Origin: Phenylobacterium sp. RIFCSPHIGHO2_01_FULL_69_31
GTDB taxonomy: Bacteria > Pseudomonadota > Alphaproteobacteria > Caulobacterales > Caulobacteraceae
DNA: 64,000 nucleotides
Reading direction: 5' to 3'
Assembly (NCBI RefSeq): GCF_001824475.1
Contig: NZ_MHXN01000023.1
Coordinates: 1 to 64,000 of the forward strand
A program made the translations under genes and the position numbers. The notes beneath the pieces were generated by a model. It saw only the letters and a program-made list of their open reading frames with translations. It was not told the DNA's origin and made no database searches. This document shows, piece by piece, positions 51,418-62,316 of the stretch. Numbering within the stretch: the first letter of the stretch is position 1; each line of letters starts with the position of its first letter.

Positions 51418-52755
51418 GTGAAGAGCCTGGTGGCCGCGGTCGAGCGGCTTGATCCTCTGACGGTTTCCGGGCGGGTGGCCGCCGTTAACGGCCTCCTCAT
51501 CGAGGCCCGTGGCGGCCTGTCCCGCCTGGCCGTCGGCGCGCGCGCCGAAATCGACCGTTTCGCCGAGAAGCCCGTGGCCGCCGAGGTCGTGGGCTTCCGC
51601 GAGAACCGCGCCCTCCTGATGCCGTTCGGCCCCGTCGAGGGCGTCGCGCCCGGCGCCGAGATCCGCATCCAGCCCCTGGGCTCGGCCGTGCGCCCCACCA
51701 AGGCGTGGCTGGGCCGCATCGTCGACGCCTTCGGCGAACCGATCGACGGCAAGGGGCCGCTGCCGCAGGGCATCGCCGCCTATCCGCTCCGCGCCTCGCC
51801 CCCCTCGGCCCACGCCCGCGCCCGCGTCGGCGAGCGGCTGGACCTGGGCGTGCGGGCCATGAACGTCTTCACCACCTGCTGCCGCGGCCAACGCCTTGGC
51901 GTCTTCGCCGGGTCGGGCGTGGGCAAGTCGGTGCTGCTCTCCATGCTGGCCAAGAACGCCGACTGCGACGCGGTCGTGGTGGGCCTGATCGGCGAGCGGG
52001 GCCGCGAGGTCCGCGAGTTCATCGAGGAGACGCTCGGCGAGGAGGGCCTGCGCCGCGCCATCGTCGTGGTCGCCACCTCCGACGAACCGGCTCTGAAGCG
52101 GCGCCAAGCCGCCTACATGACGATGGCCATCGCCGAGTTCCTGCGCGACCAGGACATGGAAGTCCTCTGCCTGATGGACTCGGTGACCCGCTTCGCCATG
52201 GCCCAGCGCGAAATCGGCCTGGCCGCCGGCGAGCCGCCGACGACCAAGGGCTACACCCCCACCGTCTTTACCGAGCTGCCGAAGCTACTGGAGCGGGCCG
52301 GCCCCGGCCCCATCCGCCCCGACGGCACCAAGGCCGGCCCCATCACCGGCCTCTTCACCGTCCTGGTGGACGGCGACGACCATAACGAGCCCATCGCCGA
52401 CGCCGTCCGCGGTATTCTCGACGGCCACATCGTCATGGAGCGGGCCATCGCCGAGCGCGGCCGCTTCCCGGCGATCAACGTCCTGAAGTCCATCAGCCGC
52501 ACCATGCCCGGCTGCCAGACGCCCGAGGAGCGGCTCGTCGTCAGACAGGCCCGCGAAGCGCTGTCTGCGTATTCGAATATGGAAGAGCTGATCCGCATCG
52601 GCGCCTATCGCGCCGGCGCCGATCCGCTGATCGATCGGGCCATCGCCCTCAATCCGGCGGTCGAAGGGTTCCTCTCGCAGGATCCCAACGACGCCACCGG
52701 CCTCGAAGAGTCCTTCGCCGGCCTTGCCGATATCCTGAACGGAGCCGCCGCGTGA
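51418..52755 (+). CDS. fliI: Flagellum-specific ATPase FliI
   Basis: The 445-aa ATPase energises flagellar type III export. It has the Walker A loop [19 protein letters not shown], the Walker B strand [31 protein letters not shown] and the F1-beta-like [19 protein letters not shown] with the Arg finger region SISRTMPGC. The start is GTG 51418. The stop overlaps the start of fliJ by 4 bp (GTGA), so the two are translationally coupled. Confidence 0.95.
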   Translation: MKSLVAAVERLDPLTVSGRVAAVNGLLIEARGGLSRLAVGARAEIDRFAEKPVAAEVVGFRENRALLMPFGPVEGVAPGAEIRIQPLGSAVRPTKAWLGRIVDAFGEPIDGKGPLPQGIAAYPLRASPPSAHARARVGERLDLGVRAMNVFTTCCRGQRLGVFAGSGVGKSVLLSMLAKNADCDAVVVGLIGERGREVREFIEETLGEEGLRRAIVVVATSDEPALKRRQAAYMTMAIAEFLRDQDMEVLCLMDSVTRFAMAQREIGLAAGEPPTTKGYTPTVFTELPKLLERAGPGPIRPDGTKAGPITGLFTVLVDGDDHNEPIADAVRGILDGHIVMERAIAERGRFPAINVLKSISRTMPGCQTPEERLVVRQAREALSAYSNMEELIRIGAYRAGADPLIDRAIALNPAVEGFLSQDPNDATGLEESFAGLADILNGAAA

Positions 52756-53159
52756 GTTGGGCAGAGTCGCTGATCAAGCTCTCCACCTATGAGGCGGAGG
52801 TCCTGCAGAAGCGCCTCGCCGAGATCGTGGATCGCCGCGTCGCCGTCGAGCTGCGGCTGGCGATGCTGGAGGCGGAGGGCGAGGCGGAGGCCATGTTCTC
52901 GGCCCAGGAGGCCACCGCCGGCATCTACCGCGCGGGCTTCTTCGAAGGCCTCAAGCTCCGCAAGGCCAAGATCCAGTCCGAGATCGACGTCATCCTGATC
53001 GAGGAGCAGGGCGCCCGCGACGCGCTCTCCGAAGCCTTCGAGACCCAGAAGAAGTACGAGCACATCGCCGAGAACCTCAAGCTGGAGGCGCGCAAGGCGC
53101 AGGGCCGGCTGGATTCCGCGGCGCTGGACGAACTGGGCCTCCGCAAGAAGGCCGGCTAG
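52752..53159 (+). CDS. fliJ: FliJ-family flagellar export chaperone
   Basis: This 135-aa protein is almost entirely helical with heptad-like charge spacing: [51 protein letters not shown] and [20 protein letters not shown]. That is the antiparallel coiled coil of FliJ, which binds FliI and FlhA and helps cycle export chaperones. The GTG start lies in the fliI stop. The assignment rests on position and coiled-coil form, as sequence conservation in FliJ is low. Confidence 0.85.
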   Translation: MSWAESLIKLSTYEAEVLQKRLAEIVDRRVAVELRLAMLEAEGEAEAMFSAQEATAGIYRAGFFEGLKLRKAKIQSEIDVILIEEQGARDALSEAFETQKKYEHIAENLKLEARKAQGRLDSAALDELGLRKKAG

Positions 53160-53239
53160 GCCGCTCGCCCCCCGGGCCGCGGTGACGGCGCCGGCGAATC
53201 CCGATCCGTTGCGGGACTGAGCCCACAGGCGAGGTTTCG

Positions 53240-54388
53240 ATGAGATACGGCGTGAAGGCCGCGGTGCTGGCGGCTGTCCTCATGGCGAACAGCGCTCAGG
53301 CGGCCGAGCGGCCCAGCGCGCGCGACCTCGGCGTCGCGCCCGGCGTGTTCGCCCCCGGCCCGGCCAACGCCATCACCGATGTCGCCGGGGTCAAGGTCGG
53401 CCAGGTCACCCGCATCGAAGGCGCCGATGTCCGCACGGGCGTCACCGCCATCCTCCCGCACGGCGGAAACCTGTTCCAGGACAAGGTCCCGGCCGGCGTC
53501 GCGGTGGCCAACGGCTTCGGCAAGCTCACGGGCACGACCCAGATCCTGGAGCTGGGCGAGATCGAGACGCCCATCGTGCTCACCAACACCCTGTCGGTCT
53601 GGCGCGCGGCCGACGCCCTGGTGACCTGGACCCTGGGCCAGCCGGGCAACGAGCAGGTGCGGTCGGTCAATGTGGTGGTCGGCGAGACGAACGACGGCTA
53701 CCTCAACAACATCCGCAAGCGCGCCATCACCGCCGAGGACGTGCTGGAAGCCCTGCGCAGCGCCAAGCCTGGGCCGGTGGAGCAGGGCGCGGTGGGCGCC
53801 GGGACCGGAACGATGGCCTTCGACTGGAAGGGCGGCGTCGGCTCCAGCTCACGGGTGCTGCCCGCGGCGCTTGGCGGCTACACCGTGGGCGTGCTGGTCC
53901 AGTCCAACTACGGCGGAACGCTGGCGGTGGACGGCGATCCCGTCGGCCGGCGGTCGGGCCGCTACTACCTGCACGAACACGCCCCGGCGCCGGGGGGCGC
54001 CCCGCCGTCCGTGGCCGACGGGTCGATCATGATCGTGATCGCCACGGACGCGCCGCTCAGCGACCGCAACCTCGAGCGCCTGGCCAAGCGCAGCTTTGCG
54101 GGCCTGGCCCGCACCGGGTCGGCCTTCACCAACGGATCGGGCGACTACGCCATCGCCTTCTCGACGGCGGACCAGGTGCGGCGCACCCCGGCCCGGCGGC
54201 GGGCGACCTCGACGACGGCGGACATTCCGAACGACCAGCTCTCGCCGCTCTTCGTGGCCGTGGCCGACGCGACGGAGGAAGCGATCTACAACTCGTTGCT
54301 GAAGGCCCGCACCATCGAAAGCCGCGACCTGGACGGCAAGCCCGTGCGGGGCGAAGCGCTGGACCCGGGGCCGATCCGTCGGCGCTAG
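53240..54388 (+). CDS. P1-family aminopeptidase (DmpA/BapA-like)
   Basis: The 382-aa precursor has a signal peptide (MRYGVKAAVLAAVLMANSAQA). The family's N-terminal VAPGVFAPGPANAITDVAGV precedes VGQVTRIEGADVRTGVTAIL. The autocleavage site and nucleophile region is in GAVGAGTGTMAFDWKGGVGSS, and GRRSGRYYLHEH and SIMIVIATDAPLSDRNLERL follow. Such enzymes self-cleave to expose Ser/Thr and release N-terminal amino acids, including D- or beta-residues. It is wedged between fliIJ and flhA and probably unrelated to flagella. Confidence 0.88.
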   Translation: MRYGVKAAVLAAVLMANSAQAAERPSARDLGVAPGVFAPGPANAITDVAGVKVGQVTRIEGADVRTGVTAILPHGGNLFQDKVPAGVAVANGFGKLTGTTQILELGEIETPIVLTNTLSVWRAADALVTWTLGQPGNEQVRSVNVVVGETNDGYLNNIRKRAITAEDVLEALRSAKPGPVEQGAVGAGTGTMAFDWKGGVGSSSRVLPAALGGYTVGVLVQSNYGGTLAVDGDPVGRRSGRYYLHEHAPAPGGAPPSVADGSIMIVIATDAPLSDRNLERLAKRSFAGLARTGSAFTNGSGDYAIAFSTADQVRRTPARRRATSTTADIPNDQLSPLFVAVADATEEAIYNSLLKARTIESRDLDGKPVRGEALDPGPIRRR

Positions 54389-54436
54389 AGCGCAATCCGC
54401 CGAAGTGGAAGCCAGTTCGGCGAAGAGATTGCGCTC
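54388..54436. terminator. Large inverted repeat after the P1 peptidase
   Basis: GAGCGCAATC (54388-54397) pairs perfectly with GATTGCGCTC (54427-54436), and inner CGCCGAA/TTCGGCG extends the stem. It sits between convergent stops (54388 and 54456) and probably ends transcription from both sides; a dispersed-repeat origin is also possible. Confidence 0.65.
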
Positions 54437-54455
54437 AAATCAAATAGATAGCGGC

Positions 54456-54815
54456 CTATTTCCCCTGGCGGGCGCGTTCGGCTTCCACGTCCTGGCGCAG
54501 GACGTGGAGGTCTTCGCTGATCTTGAAGATCGTCACGTAGAACTCGCAGAACGCCCGCCACAGCAGCACGGCGATGAACACGCCGAGCATGCCCACGCCC
54601 AGGACGCCGACGGCTAGCAGGATCCCCCAGCCGCCCTCGCGGATCGCCACGCCCACCGAGGCGCCCAGCACCCCGAACGCCATCACGCCGATGATGCCCA
54701 GGCCCGCCCAGTAGACCAGGTGGACGACATTGCCTGTGATCAGGCGCTCGAAAGTCAGCAGGTCCCAGAGAAATTGGCCGTTCGTGCTCTGGGGTCGCTG
54801 GAGGGGTCGGCGCAT
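54456..54815 (-). CDS. DUF4282 membrane protein
   Basis: The roughly 119-aa inner-membrane protein has the DUF4282 layout. FLWDLLTFERLITGNVVHLV at the N-terminus leads into a first helix (YWAGLGIIGVMAFGVLG), then a second (WGILLAVGVLGVGMLGVFIAVLL) and RAFCEFYVTIFKISEDLH with a short charged tail. The family has no known function. The start was set at ATG 54815 (MRRPLQRPQ), as the family begins shortly before the first motif; ATG 54833 is in frame too. Confidence 0.78.
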   Translation of the reverse strand: MRRPLQRPQSTNGQFLWDLLTFERLITGNVVHLVYWAGLGIIGVMAFGVLGASVGVAIREGGWGILLAVGVLGVGMLGVFIAVLLWRAFCEFYVTIFKISEDLHVLRQDVEAERARQGK

Positions 54816-54898
54816 CCGAAATCCGAGACTCAAAAACCGGGCGAGGCGCCGGTCAGGCCCGAACCGCTATCAGCCGAACGGGCGGGCTGCAACGTCGG

Positions 54899-56992
54899 TC
54901 AGATCGACCCGACCGTCTTCAGGCGGGCGCGGGGGTGGATTTCGTTCTGGCTCATCACGGGCGTCTGGCCGCGGAACCGCTCGATGATCGACCGGACATA
55001 GGGGCGGACGGTGGGGCTGGTCAGCAGCACGGGGCTGTCGCCGGCCAGGGCCGCGCGCTCGAAGGTCTCGCGCACGCCGCGGATGAACTCCTGGAGCCGC
55101 GAGGGGGCGAGCGCCAGCTGCTTCTCGTCGCCCGTCCCCACGAGGGCGTCGGCGAAGGCGTTCTCCCAGTCCGCCGACAGGGTCACGATCGGCAGGGCGC
55201 CGTCGTCGCCGCGGTAGGCGTAGCAGAGCTGGCGGGCCAGGCGACCACGGACCTGCTCGACCAGCAGGGTGATGGAGCTGGTGTGCGGCGCGGCCTCGCC
55301 GATGCCTTCCAGAATGGCGCCCAGGTCGCGGATCGAGATGCGCTCGCGCAGCAGCGACTGCAGCACGCGTTGGACAGTGGTGGCGGTGACCACGCTGGGG
55401 ATCAGATCGTCGGCCAGCTTCTTCTGCTCGGCCGGCAGGTCCTTGATCAGCTTCTGGACCTCGGCGTAGGTCAGCAGGTCCGGCATGTTCTCCTTCAGCA
55501 CCTCGGTCAGGTGCGTGGTGAGAACCGTGGCCGGGTCGACGATCGTATAGCCGCGGAATGTGGCCTCCTCGCGCAGGCCGTCGTCGATCCAGGTGGCGGG
55601 CAGGCCGAACGCCGGCTCCTTCATGTGCTCGCCGGGCAGCTCCACCTGGGCCCCGCGCGGATCCATGGCCATGAGCTGGCCGATGCGCACCTCGCCCGCG
55701 CCGGCTTCCATCTCCTTGATCCTGAGGCAGTAGCCCTGCGAAGGCAGGCGCATGTTGTCCAGGATGCGGACGCTGGGCATCACGAAGCCGAAGTCGGTGG
55801 CCAGGGTGCGGCGCAGGGCCTTGATCTGGTCGGTGAGCCGGCGGCCCTCCAGGTCGTTGATCAGCGGCAGCAGGCCGTAGCCCAGCTCGATCTTGATCTC
55901 GTCGATGGCGAGCGTCTGCGCGATCGGCTCATCCTCGGCCTCGGCCGGCGCGGGGGCGATGTCCACCACCTCGGTCTCGGGCGGGGCGTGGGACCGCCGC
56001 CAGGCGAGGACGCCCGCGCCCACCGAGAGCAAGGCGAACGGGATGATCGGCATGCCGGGGATGATGGCCAGGGCGCCCGCGGCGGCCGAGACCATCCCCA
56101 GGCTCACCGGATTGGTGGCCAGCTGGGTGACCAGGGCCTTGTCGGCCGAGCCCTCGACGCCCGCCTTCGACACCAGGAAGCCGGCGGCGATCGAGATGAT
56201 CAGGGCCGGGATCTGGCTCACCAGGCCGTCGCCGACCGACATGATGGTGTAGGTGGAGAAGGCCTCGCCGATCGGCACCTTGTGCTGCAGCACGCCGATC
56301 AGGATGCCGCCGATGATGTTGATGGCCAGGATGATCAGGCCGGCGATGGCGTCGCCGCGGACGAACTTCGAGGCGCCGTCCATGGCGCCGAAGAAGGTGC
56401 TCTCCTGCTCCAGCTCCTTGCGGCGCTTCTTGGCGTCGTCCTGGTCGATCAGGCCGCTCGACAGGTCGGCGTCGATGGCCATCTGCTTGCCGGGCATGGA
56501 GTCCAGGGTGAAGCGGGCCGCCACTTCGGCGATCCGGCCCGAGCCCTTGGTGATCACGACGAAGTTCACGACCACCAGGATCGCGAAGACGATCACCCCG
56601 ATGATGAAGTTGCCGCCCATCATCAGCCGGCCGAACGTCTCGATGACGTGGCCGGCCCCATGCGCGCCCTCGTGACCGTGGCTGAGGATCAGGCGGGTCG
56701 TCGTGATGTTCAGCGCCAACCGATAGAGCGTCGCCACCAGCAGGACGGTGGGGAAGGCGGTGAAGTCCAGGATCCGCTTCATCAGGAGCGCGGTCATCAG
56801 GATCAGGATCGACATGGCGATCGAGATCGAGAGGAAGACGTCCAGCAGGAACGCCGGGATCGGCAGGATCATCAGGACGACGACCCCGATGACGCCCAGC
56901 GCCATGGCCACTTCGCCACGCATCACCCAGCCCATCATCTCCTTGCCGGAGGGGGCGCTGGTCATGCGGGAGGAGAAGCCGGTGTCGGCCAT
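54899..56992 (-). CDS. flhA: Flagellar export gate protein FlhA
   Basis: The 697-aa protein has eight membrane helices in the first half (VAMALGVIGVVVLMILPIPA onward). The conserved FHIPEP-type loop region includes VVITKGSGRIAEVAARFTLD, SMPGKQMAIDADLSSGLID and DDAKKRRKELEQESTFFGAM. The cytosolic C-terminal domain (KIELGYGLLPLINDLEG, GYTIVDPATVLTTHLTEVL) docks chaperone-substrate complexes. The length is typical. It is transcribed separately from the fliF operon just upstream; a CtrA half-site lies 67-74 bp before the start. Confidence 0.95.
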   Translation of the reverse strand: MADTGFSSRMTSAPSGKEMMGWVMRGEVAMALGVIGVVVLMILPIPAFLLDVFLSISIAMSILILMTALLMKRILDFTAFPTVLLVATLYRLALNITTTRLILSHGHEGAHGAGHVIETFGRLMMGGNFIIGVIVFAILVVVNFVVITKGSGRIAEVAARFTLDSMPGKQMAIDADLSSGLIDQDDAKKRRKELEQESTFFGAMDGASKFVRGDAIAGLIILAINIIGGILIGVLQHKVPIGEAFSTYTIMSVGDGLVSQIPALIISIAAGFLVSKAGVEGSADKALVTQLATNPVSLGMVSAAAGALAIIPGMPIIPFALLSVGAGVLAWRRSHAPPETEVVDIAPAPAEAEDEPIAQTLAIDEIKIELGYGLLPLINDLEGRRLTDQIKALRRTLATDFGFVMPSVRILDNMRLPSQGYCLRIKEMEAGAGEVRIGQLMAMDPRGAQVELPGEHMKEPAFGLPATWIDDGLREEATFRGYTIVDPATVLTTHLTEVLKENMPDLLTYAEVQKLIKDLPAEQKKLADDLIPSVVTATTVQRVLQSLLRERISIRDLGAILEGIGEAAPHTSSITLLVEQVRGRLARQLCYAYRGDDGALPIVTLSADWENAFADALVGTGDEKQLALAPSRLQEFIRGVRETFERAALAGDSPVLLTSPTVRPYVRSIIERFRGQTPVMSQNEIHPRARLKTVGSI

Positions 56993-57058
56993 CAGCCGTG
57001 ATGCTCCAAGAGGCGGTCGTCGACCCTGAAGACGTTATCCGCGCCAGCGGGCGCCGAT

Positions 57059-57066
57059 ATGGTTAA
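57059..57066 (-). promoter_or_regulatory. CtrA-type half-site upstream of flhA
   Basis: On the minus strand this reads TTAACCAT, the best-conserved half of Caulobacter CtrA sites, 67-74 bp upstream of flhA and just after flbD. Early flagellar genes are CtrA targets in Caulobacter, so direct control is plausible. Only one clear half is visible. Confidence 0.5.
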
Positions 57067-57088
57067 CGAAGATGACCGCCGGGCCTTT

Positions 57089-58456
<1,368 letters not shown>

Positions 58457-58481
58457 ATCCCTACTCCTTCAAACGCCGGTC

Positions 58482-58823
58482 TCAGACCTGGGCGTCGCCG
58501 TCCTTGATGATTTCCGTCATGGTCACGCCCAGCCGCTCGTCGACGATCACGACTTCGCCGCGGGCCACCAGGCGGTTGTTCACATAGATGTCGATCGCCT
58601 CGCCGACCTTGCGGTCCAGCTCCAGCACCGAGCCCTGGGAGAGCTGCAGCAGCTGGGCCACCGACATGGACGAGCGGCCGAGCACGGCCGAGATCGCCAC
58701 GGGCACGTCGAACACCGGCGCTAGGTCTCCGGCGGTGCGTTCCTCGCCGAGCAGGTTCGCCAGCACGTTGTCGGCGTCGGCCTCCGGGGCGAATTCGTCG
58801 AGTTTCAGGTCGTCTTCGGCCAT
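58482..58823 (-). CDS. fliN: Flagellar switch protein FliN
   Basis: The 113-aa C-ring subunit has an acidic N-terminal tail. The SpoA domain is DVPVAISAVLGRSSMSVAQL, LQLSQGSVLELDRKVGEAID, NNRLVARGEVVIVDERLGV with MTEII at the end. It forms the lower part of the motor switch and the docking place for the FliH-FliI complex. It is 4 nt downstream of the flbE/fliH gene and 25 nt upstream of flbD. Confidence 0.93.
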   Translation of the reverse strand: MAEDDLKLDEFAPEADADNVLANLLGEERTAGDLAPVFDVPVAISAVLGRSSMSVAQLLQLSQGSVLELDRKVGEAIDIYVNNRLVARGEVVIVDERLGVTMTEIIKDGDAQV

Positions 58824-58827
58824 GGGT

Positions 58828-59475
58828 CTAGCTTTCGCTGCCGGGGATCAGGGGTTCGGCGTGCAGCCCTTCGGCGGCGAGCGCCGCTTCTAGGGCCAGG
58901 GTCACTCGGCCGGCGGCCTGGGCGGGATCGAAGGCCGCCTGGCCGTCGCCGAAGTCGAGGGTGAAGGCATGACGTCCGAAGGCGCCGTCCGGCTTGACCA
59001 CCACGGCGCCCTCGAAGCCGAGGCCGCGGGCGGTCTCTTCCAGCAGGCCCTGGAGGTTCTCCGCCAGCGCCGGATCGGCCGACACCACCAGCCGGGGCTG
59101 CGCGTCGATCTCGCGGGCCAGGGTCTCAAGAGCCGCCAGAACGGGCGCCTGGGGGAATTTCTCGAGCGCGGAGTCGGCGATGGCGCGGGCGCAGGCCAGC
59201 GCCAGGGCCGCCGAGCCCTGTCGGTGTTCGTGCGCCACCTCGGCCAGCCGGGGCAGAGCCTGGGCGCAGGCCGCGGCGATCTGGCCGAGCGCGGCCGCCT
59301 GCTGGGCGGCGATGCTGGCCATGGCCGCCCGCTCGCCGTCGGCGCGGGCCGCGGCGCGGATCTGCTCGACCTCCTCGATCGGGAACAGCCGCTTCGGCCG
59401 CGGCGCGGCATAGGCGACCCCGCCCTTGGCGTCGAACTCGGTGTCGAAACTGAATTTCTGGAGCGCTTCGGACAT
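58828..59475 (-). CDS. fliH: FliH-like export regulator (FlbE)
   Basis: The 215-aa protein has a basic N-terminal part (KFSFDTEFDAKGGVAYAAPR), a long Ala-rich helix (IRAAARADGERAAMASIAAQ) and a C-terminal alpha/beta domain (IDAQPRLVVSADPALAENLQ, then VKPDGAFGRHAFTLDFGDG). FliH proteins are poorly conserved; the position between fliG and fliN and the N-terminal helix plus C-terminal fold support the call, and Caulobacter names this gene flbE. It would bind and restrain FliI. It overlaps fliG by one base and is followed by fliN after 4 nt. Confidence 0.85.
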   Translation of the reverse strand: MSEALQKFSFDTEFDAKGGVAYAAPRPKRLFPIEEVEQIRAAARADGERAAMASIAAQQAAALGQIAAACAQALPRLAEVAHEHRQGSAALALACARAIADSALEKFPQAPVLAALETLAREIDAQPRLVVSADPALAENLQGLLEETARGLGFEGAVVVKPDGAFGRHAFTLDFGDGQAAFDPAQAAGRVTLALEAALAAEGLHAEPLIPGSES

Positions 59476-60509
59476 CAGTAGATCAGCTCATCGTCGCTGC
59501 CCGAGCCGGCCAGCATGATCTCGCCCTTGTTGGCGAGGTCCTTGGCGACCTGGACGATGGCCATCTGGGCCTGGTCGACGTCGCGCAGGCGCACGGGGCC
59601 CATGCTTTCCATGTCTTCGCGCATGATCTTGGCGGCGCGTTCCGACATGTTGGAGAAGAACATCTCGCGCAGGCTGTCCGAGGCGCCCTTCATGCCGAGC
59701 GCCAGCTGGTCCTTCTCGACGCTGCGGAGCAGGGTCTGCACGCCGCCCGGGTCCAGCTTGGACAGGTCCTCGAACACGAACATCAGGGCCCGGATGCGCT
59801 CGGCCGCCTCGCGGTTGCGCTCTTCCAGGGCGGTGATGAAGCGGGTCTCGGTCTGGCGGTCGAAGGCGTTGAAGATGTCGGCCATCATCTCGTGGCTGTC
59901 GCGCTTCGACGTGCGCGCCAGGTTCGACATGAACTCGTTGCGCAGCGTCTGCTCGATCTTGTCCAGGATCTCGCGCTGCACCGGTTCCATCCGCAGCATG
60001 CGCATCACGCATTCCAGGGCGAAGTCCTCGGGCAGCGAGGCCAGGACCCGGGCGGCGTGCTCGGATTTGATCTTCGACAGCACCACCGCGACGGTCTGCG
60101 GGTATTCGTTCTTCAGGTAGTTCGCGAGCACGGCCTCGTTCACGTTGCCGAGCTTGTCCCACATGGTCCGGCCGGCCGGACCGCGGATCTCCTCCATCAG
60201 CGCGTCGACCTTGTCGGGCGGCATGATGGAAGCCAGCAGCTTCTGGGTCTGTTCGAACGAGCCCATGATCGCGCCCGTGCCGGCGGCGCCGGACACGAAC
60301 TCGACCAGCAGGTCCTCGACCACGCTGGCGGTGACGTTCCCGAGGCTGGCCATCGCCTGGGAGATCTCCTTGATCTCCTCCTCGTCCAGCGCCTGCCACA
60401 CCTGGGCGTGCTCTTCGCCCAGCGCCAGCAGGATGACGGCGCACTTCTCCGCCCCGTTCAGACGGGAGGGGTCGACGATGCTCTTCGAATTGGTGCGTGC
60501 GACGGCCAT
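59475..60509 (-). CDS. fliG: Flagellar motor switch protein FliG
   Basis: The 344-aa rotor protein has an N-terminal FliF-binding domain ([20 protein letters not shown]), the middle domain with [20 protein letters not shown], and [20 protein letters not shown]. The C-terminal torque helix region is [20 protein letters not shown] with [20 protein letters not shown], including the charged residues that face the stators. The start overlaps the fliF stop by one base (TGATG). It is a core member of the fliF operon. Confidence 0.96.
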   Translation of the reverse strand: MAVARTNSKSIVDPSRLNGAEKCAVILLALGEEHAQVWQALDEEEIKEISQAMASLGNVTASVVEDLLVEFVSGAAGTGAIMGSFEQTQKLLASIMPPDKVDALMEEIRGPAGRTMWDKLGNVNEAVLANYLKNEYPQTVAVVLSKIKSEHAARVLASLPEDFALECVMRMLRMEPVQREILDKIEQTLRNEFMSNLARTSKRDSHEMMADIFNAFDRQTETRFITALEERNREAAERIRALMFVFEDLSKLDPGGVQTLLRSVEKDQLALGMKGASDSLREMFFSNMSERAAKIMREDMESMGPVRLRDVDQAQMAIVQVAKDLANKGEIMLAGSGSDDELIY

Positions 60510-62170
60510 CAGGTGGTCTCATGCAGCCAGGAGCGGAGGATCGCGACCGACTCGTCGGGGTGGCGTTCCACGAATTCGGACACCTTCTTGACGGCGCTGG
60601 CGCGGACCTGGCCGTCGACCCGCGCCATGTCGATGCGCGCGTTCGCGTCGTCGCCGCCCGGCCCGGGCAGGGCCAGCTGGCTGCCGTCGGCGCTGATCTG
60701 CATCGGCTGGCCGTCGGGGGTGACCATCACCCGGGTGATCTGACCGGCCGGGCCGACCAGGGATCCGCCGCCGCCGCCCATGGCGCCGGCCGCGCCCTTC
60801 TTGCCGCCGCCCCCGCTCAGCAGCGGGCGGGCGACGAAGAAGATCATCAGGATGCCCACCAGGGCCAGCACGGCCAGTTCGACGGCGCGCATGATGTCGT
60901 TCTTGTCGAAGCCCATCAGCGGGCTGGAGGCCACCACGCCGGCGCCGGCGTCCACGGTGGGGAACTTGACGTTGATGACGCTGACCTGGTCGCCGCGTTC
61001 CTGGTTGTAGCCCACGGCGGTGCGGACCAGCTGCTCGATGCGCTGCATCTCCTCGGCCGAGCGGGGGGTGTAGGCGCCGGGCTTGCCGTCCTTGCCGACC
61101 GCCGTCGCACCGTCGACCGCGACGGCGACCGAGAGGCGCTTCACCGTGCCCGGCTCCTGCACCTCGGTGCGGACGGTCTTGGAGATCTCGTAGTTGGTGG
61201 TGGAGTCGGTGCGGCCGCTGGTGGAGGAATTGGTGGCTTCGTCGCCGCCCGGCGCGCCGGGGATGTTGGCGGCGACCGAGGCCTGGCCCGAGCCGGCCTG
61301 GTCGTTCTCGCGGGCGTTCTCCTCGGTGGTGGATTCCGAGCGGATGACCTGGCCGTCGGGGTCGAAGGTCTCCTGCTGGACCGTGACCCGGGCCAGCTCC
61401 AGGTCGGCGGTGACGTTCACGCGGGCCTTGCCCGCCCCGACCATGCCTTCGACCAGGTTCTTCACCTGCTTGGCGATGCGCTGCTCGACCTCGGACTTGC
61501 GGCCGTCGGCCTCGGCGGCCATGCCGGTCTCGCCCCCCGAGAGGGTCTTGGCGTGCTGGTCCACCACCGTCACGCGGTCGGGCTTCATGTTGGGCACGGC
61601 GCCGGCCACCAGGTTCTGCATCGCGCGGACCTGTTCGGCGCTGGGCTCGCGGCCGCCGACGCCGATGCTGACGGAGGCGGACGGCTGCTCGGCCTCCTCC
61701 TCGAACAGCTGGCGCTTCGGGAGCACCAGGTGGACCCGGGCCGAGGTGATGCCGTCCAGGGAAAGGATGGTGCGGGACAGCTCGCCTTCCAGCGCCCGCT
61801 GGCGGTTCAGCTGCTGGACGAAGTCGGTCTGCCCCAGGGCGTTGGCTTCGTCGAAGATCTCATAGCCGACCGAGCCTGCGGTCGGCAGGCCCTTGGACGA
61901 CAGCATCAGGCGGGTGGAGGCGACCTCGTCGCGGGGCACCATGATGGTGGAGCCGTCGCCCTTGACCTCGTACTTGACGCCGGCCTGGTCCAGGGCGGCG
62001 GTGATCGAGCCGGCTTCCTTGAGGTCCAGGTTGGAATAGAGCAGGGCCTTGGGCTGTCCAAGGTTCATGAAGACGGCCGCCAGAACGGCGGCGAGGCCGG
62101 CGCCGATGCCCAGGATGGCGGCCAGCCGGCCGATCCCGAACCTCTGCAGCATGCCAACGAACTGGTTCAA
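60509..62170 (-). CDS. fliF: Flagellar MS-ring protein FliF
   Basis: This roughly 553-aa membrane protein forms the MS ring. The first membrane helix is near the N-terminus ([20 protein letters not shown]), followed by [40 protein letters not shown] and [40 protein letters not shown] and [18 protein letters not shown] also belong here. The second helix is [18 protein letters not shown], and the cytosolic tail ends WLHE-TT after [14 protein letters not shown] (FliG-binding). Start: TTG 62170 (MNQFVGML) has GGAAGGGG 7 nt upstream and resembles known FliF starts; GTG 62191 is the longer option. It is the first gene of the operon. Confidence 0.94.
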   Translation of the reverse strand: MNQFVGMLQRFGIGRLAAILGIGAGLAAVLAAVFMNLGQPKALLYSNLDLKEAGSITAALDQAGVKYEVKGDGSTIMVPRDEVASTRLMLSSKGLPTAGSVGYEIFDEANALGQTDFVQQLNRQRALEGELSRTILSLDGITSARVHLVLPKRQLFEEEAEQPSASVSIGVGGREPSAEQVRAMQNLVAGAVPNMKPDRVTVVDQHAKTLSGGETGMAAEADGRKSEVEQRIAKQVKNLVEGMVGAGKARVNVTADLELARVTVQQETFDPDGQVIRSESTTEENARENDQAGSGQASVAANIPGAPGGDEATNSSTSGRTDSTTNYEISKTVRTEVQEPGTVKRLSVAVAVDGATAVGKDGKPGAYTPRSAEEMQRIEQLVRTAVGYNQERGDQVSVINVKFPTVDAGAGVVASSPLMGFDKNDIMRAVELAVLALVGILMIFFVARPLLSGGGGKKGAAGAMGGGGGSLVGPAGQITRVMVTPDGQPMQISADGSQLALPGPGGDDANARIDMARVDGQVRASAVKKVSEFVERHPDESVAILRSWLHETT

Positions 62171-62251
62171 CCCGTCGCCCCTTCCCGTCACGCAGGGGCG
62201 CTTTGAAAGCGGTCCTCCCCCTCAGGTAGGCAGGATTTACCCAGTCCTTGG

Positions 62252-62267
62252 TTAAGGGGCCGTTTAA
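62252..62267 (-). promoter_or_regulatory. CtrA-like TTAA pair upstream of fliF
   Basis: TTAA occurs at 62252-62255 and 62264-62267, and TTAACC is visible on the minus strand. The spacer is 8 bp where the Caulobacter consensus is TTAA-N7-TTAA. It lies about 80-100 bp before fliF, at the expected place for CtrA control of this early operon. Confidence 0.45.
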
Positions 62268-62316
62268 GCGGAGCCGTAGCGAGCGGGACAGGCTGTCGCA
62301 GGTCGGCTTTTTTTGC

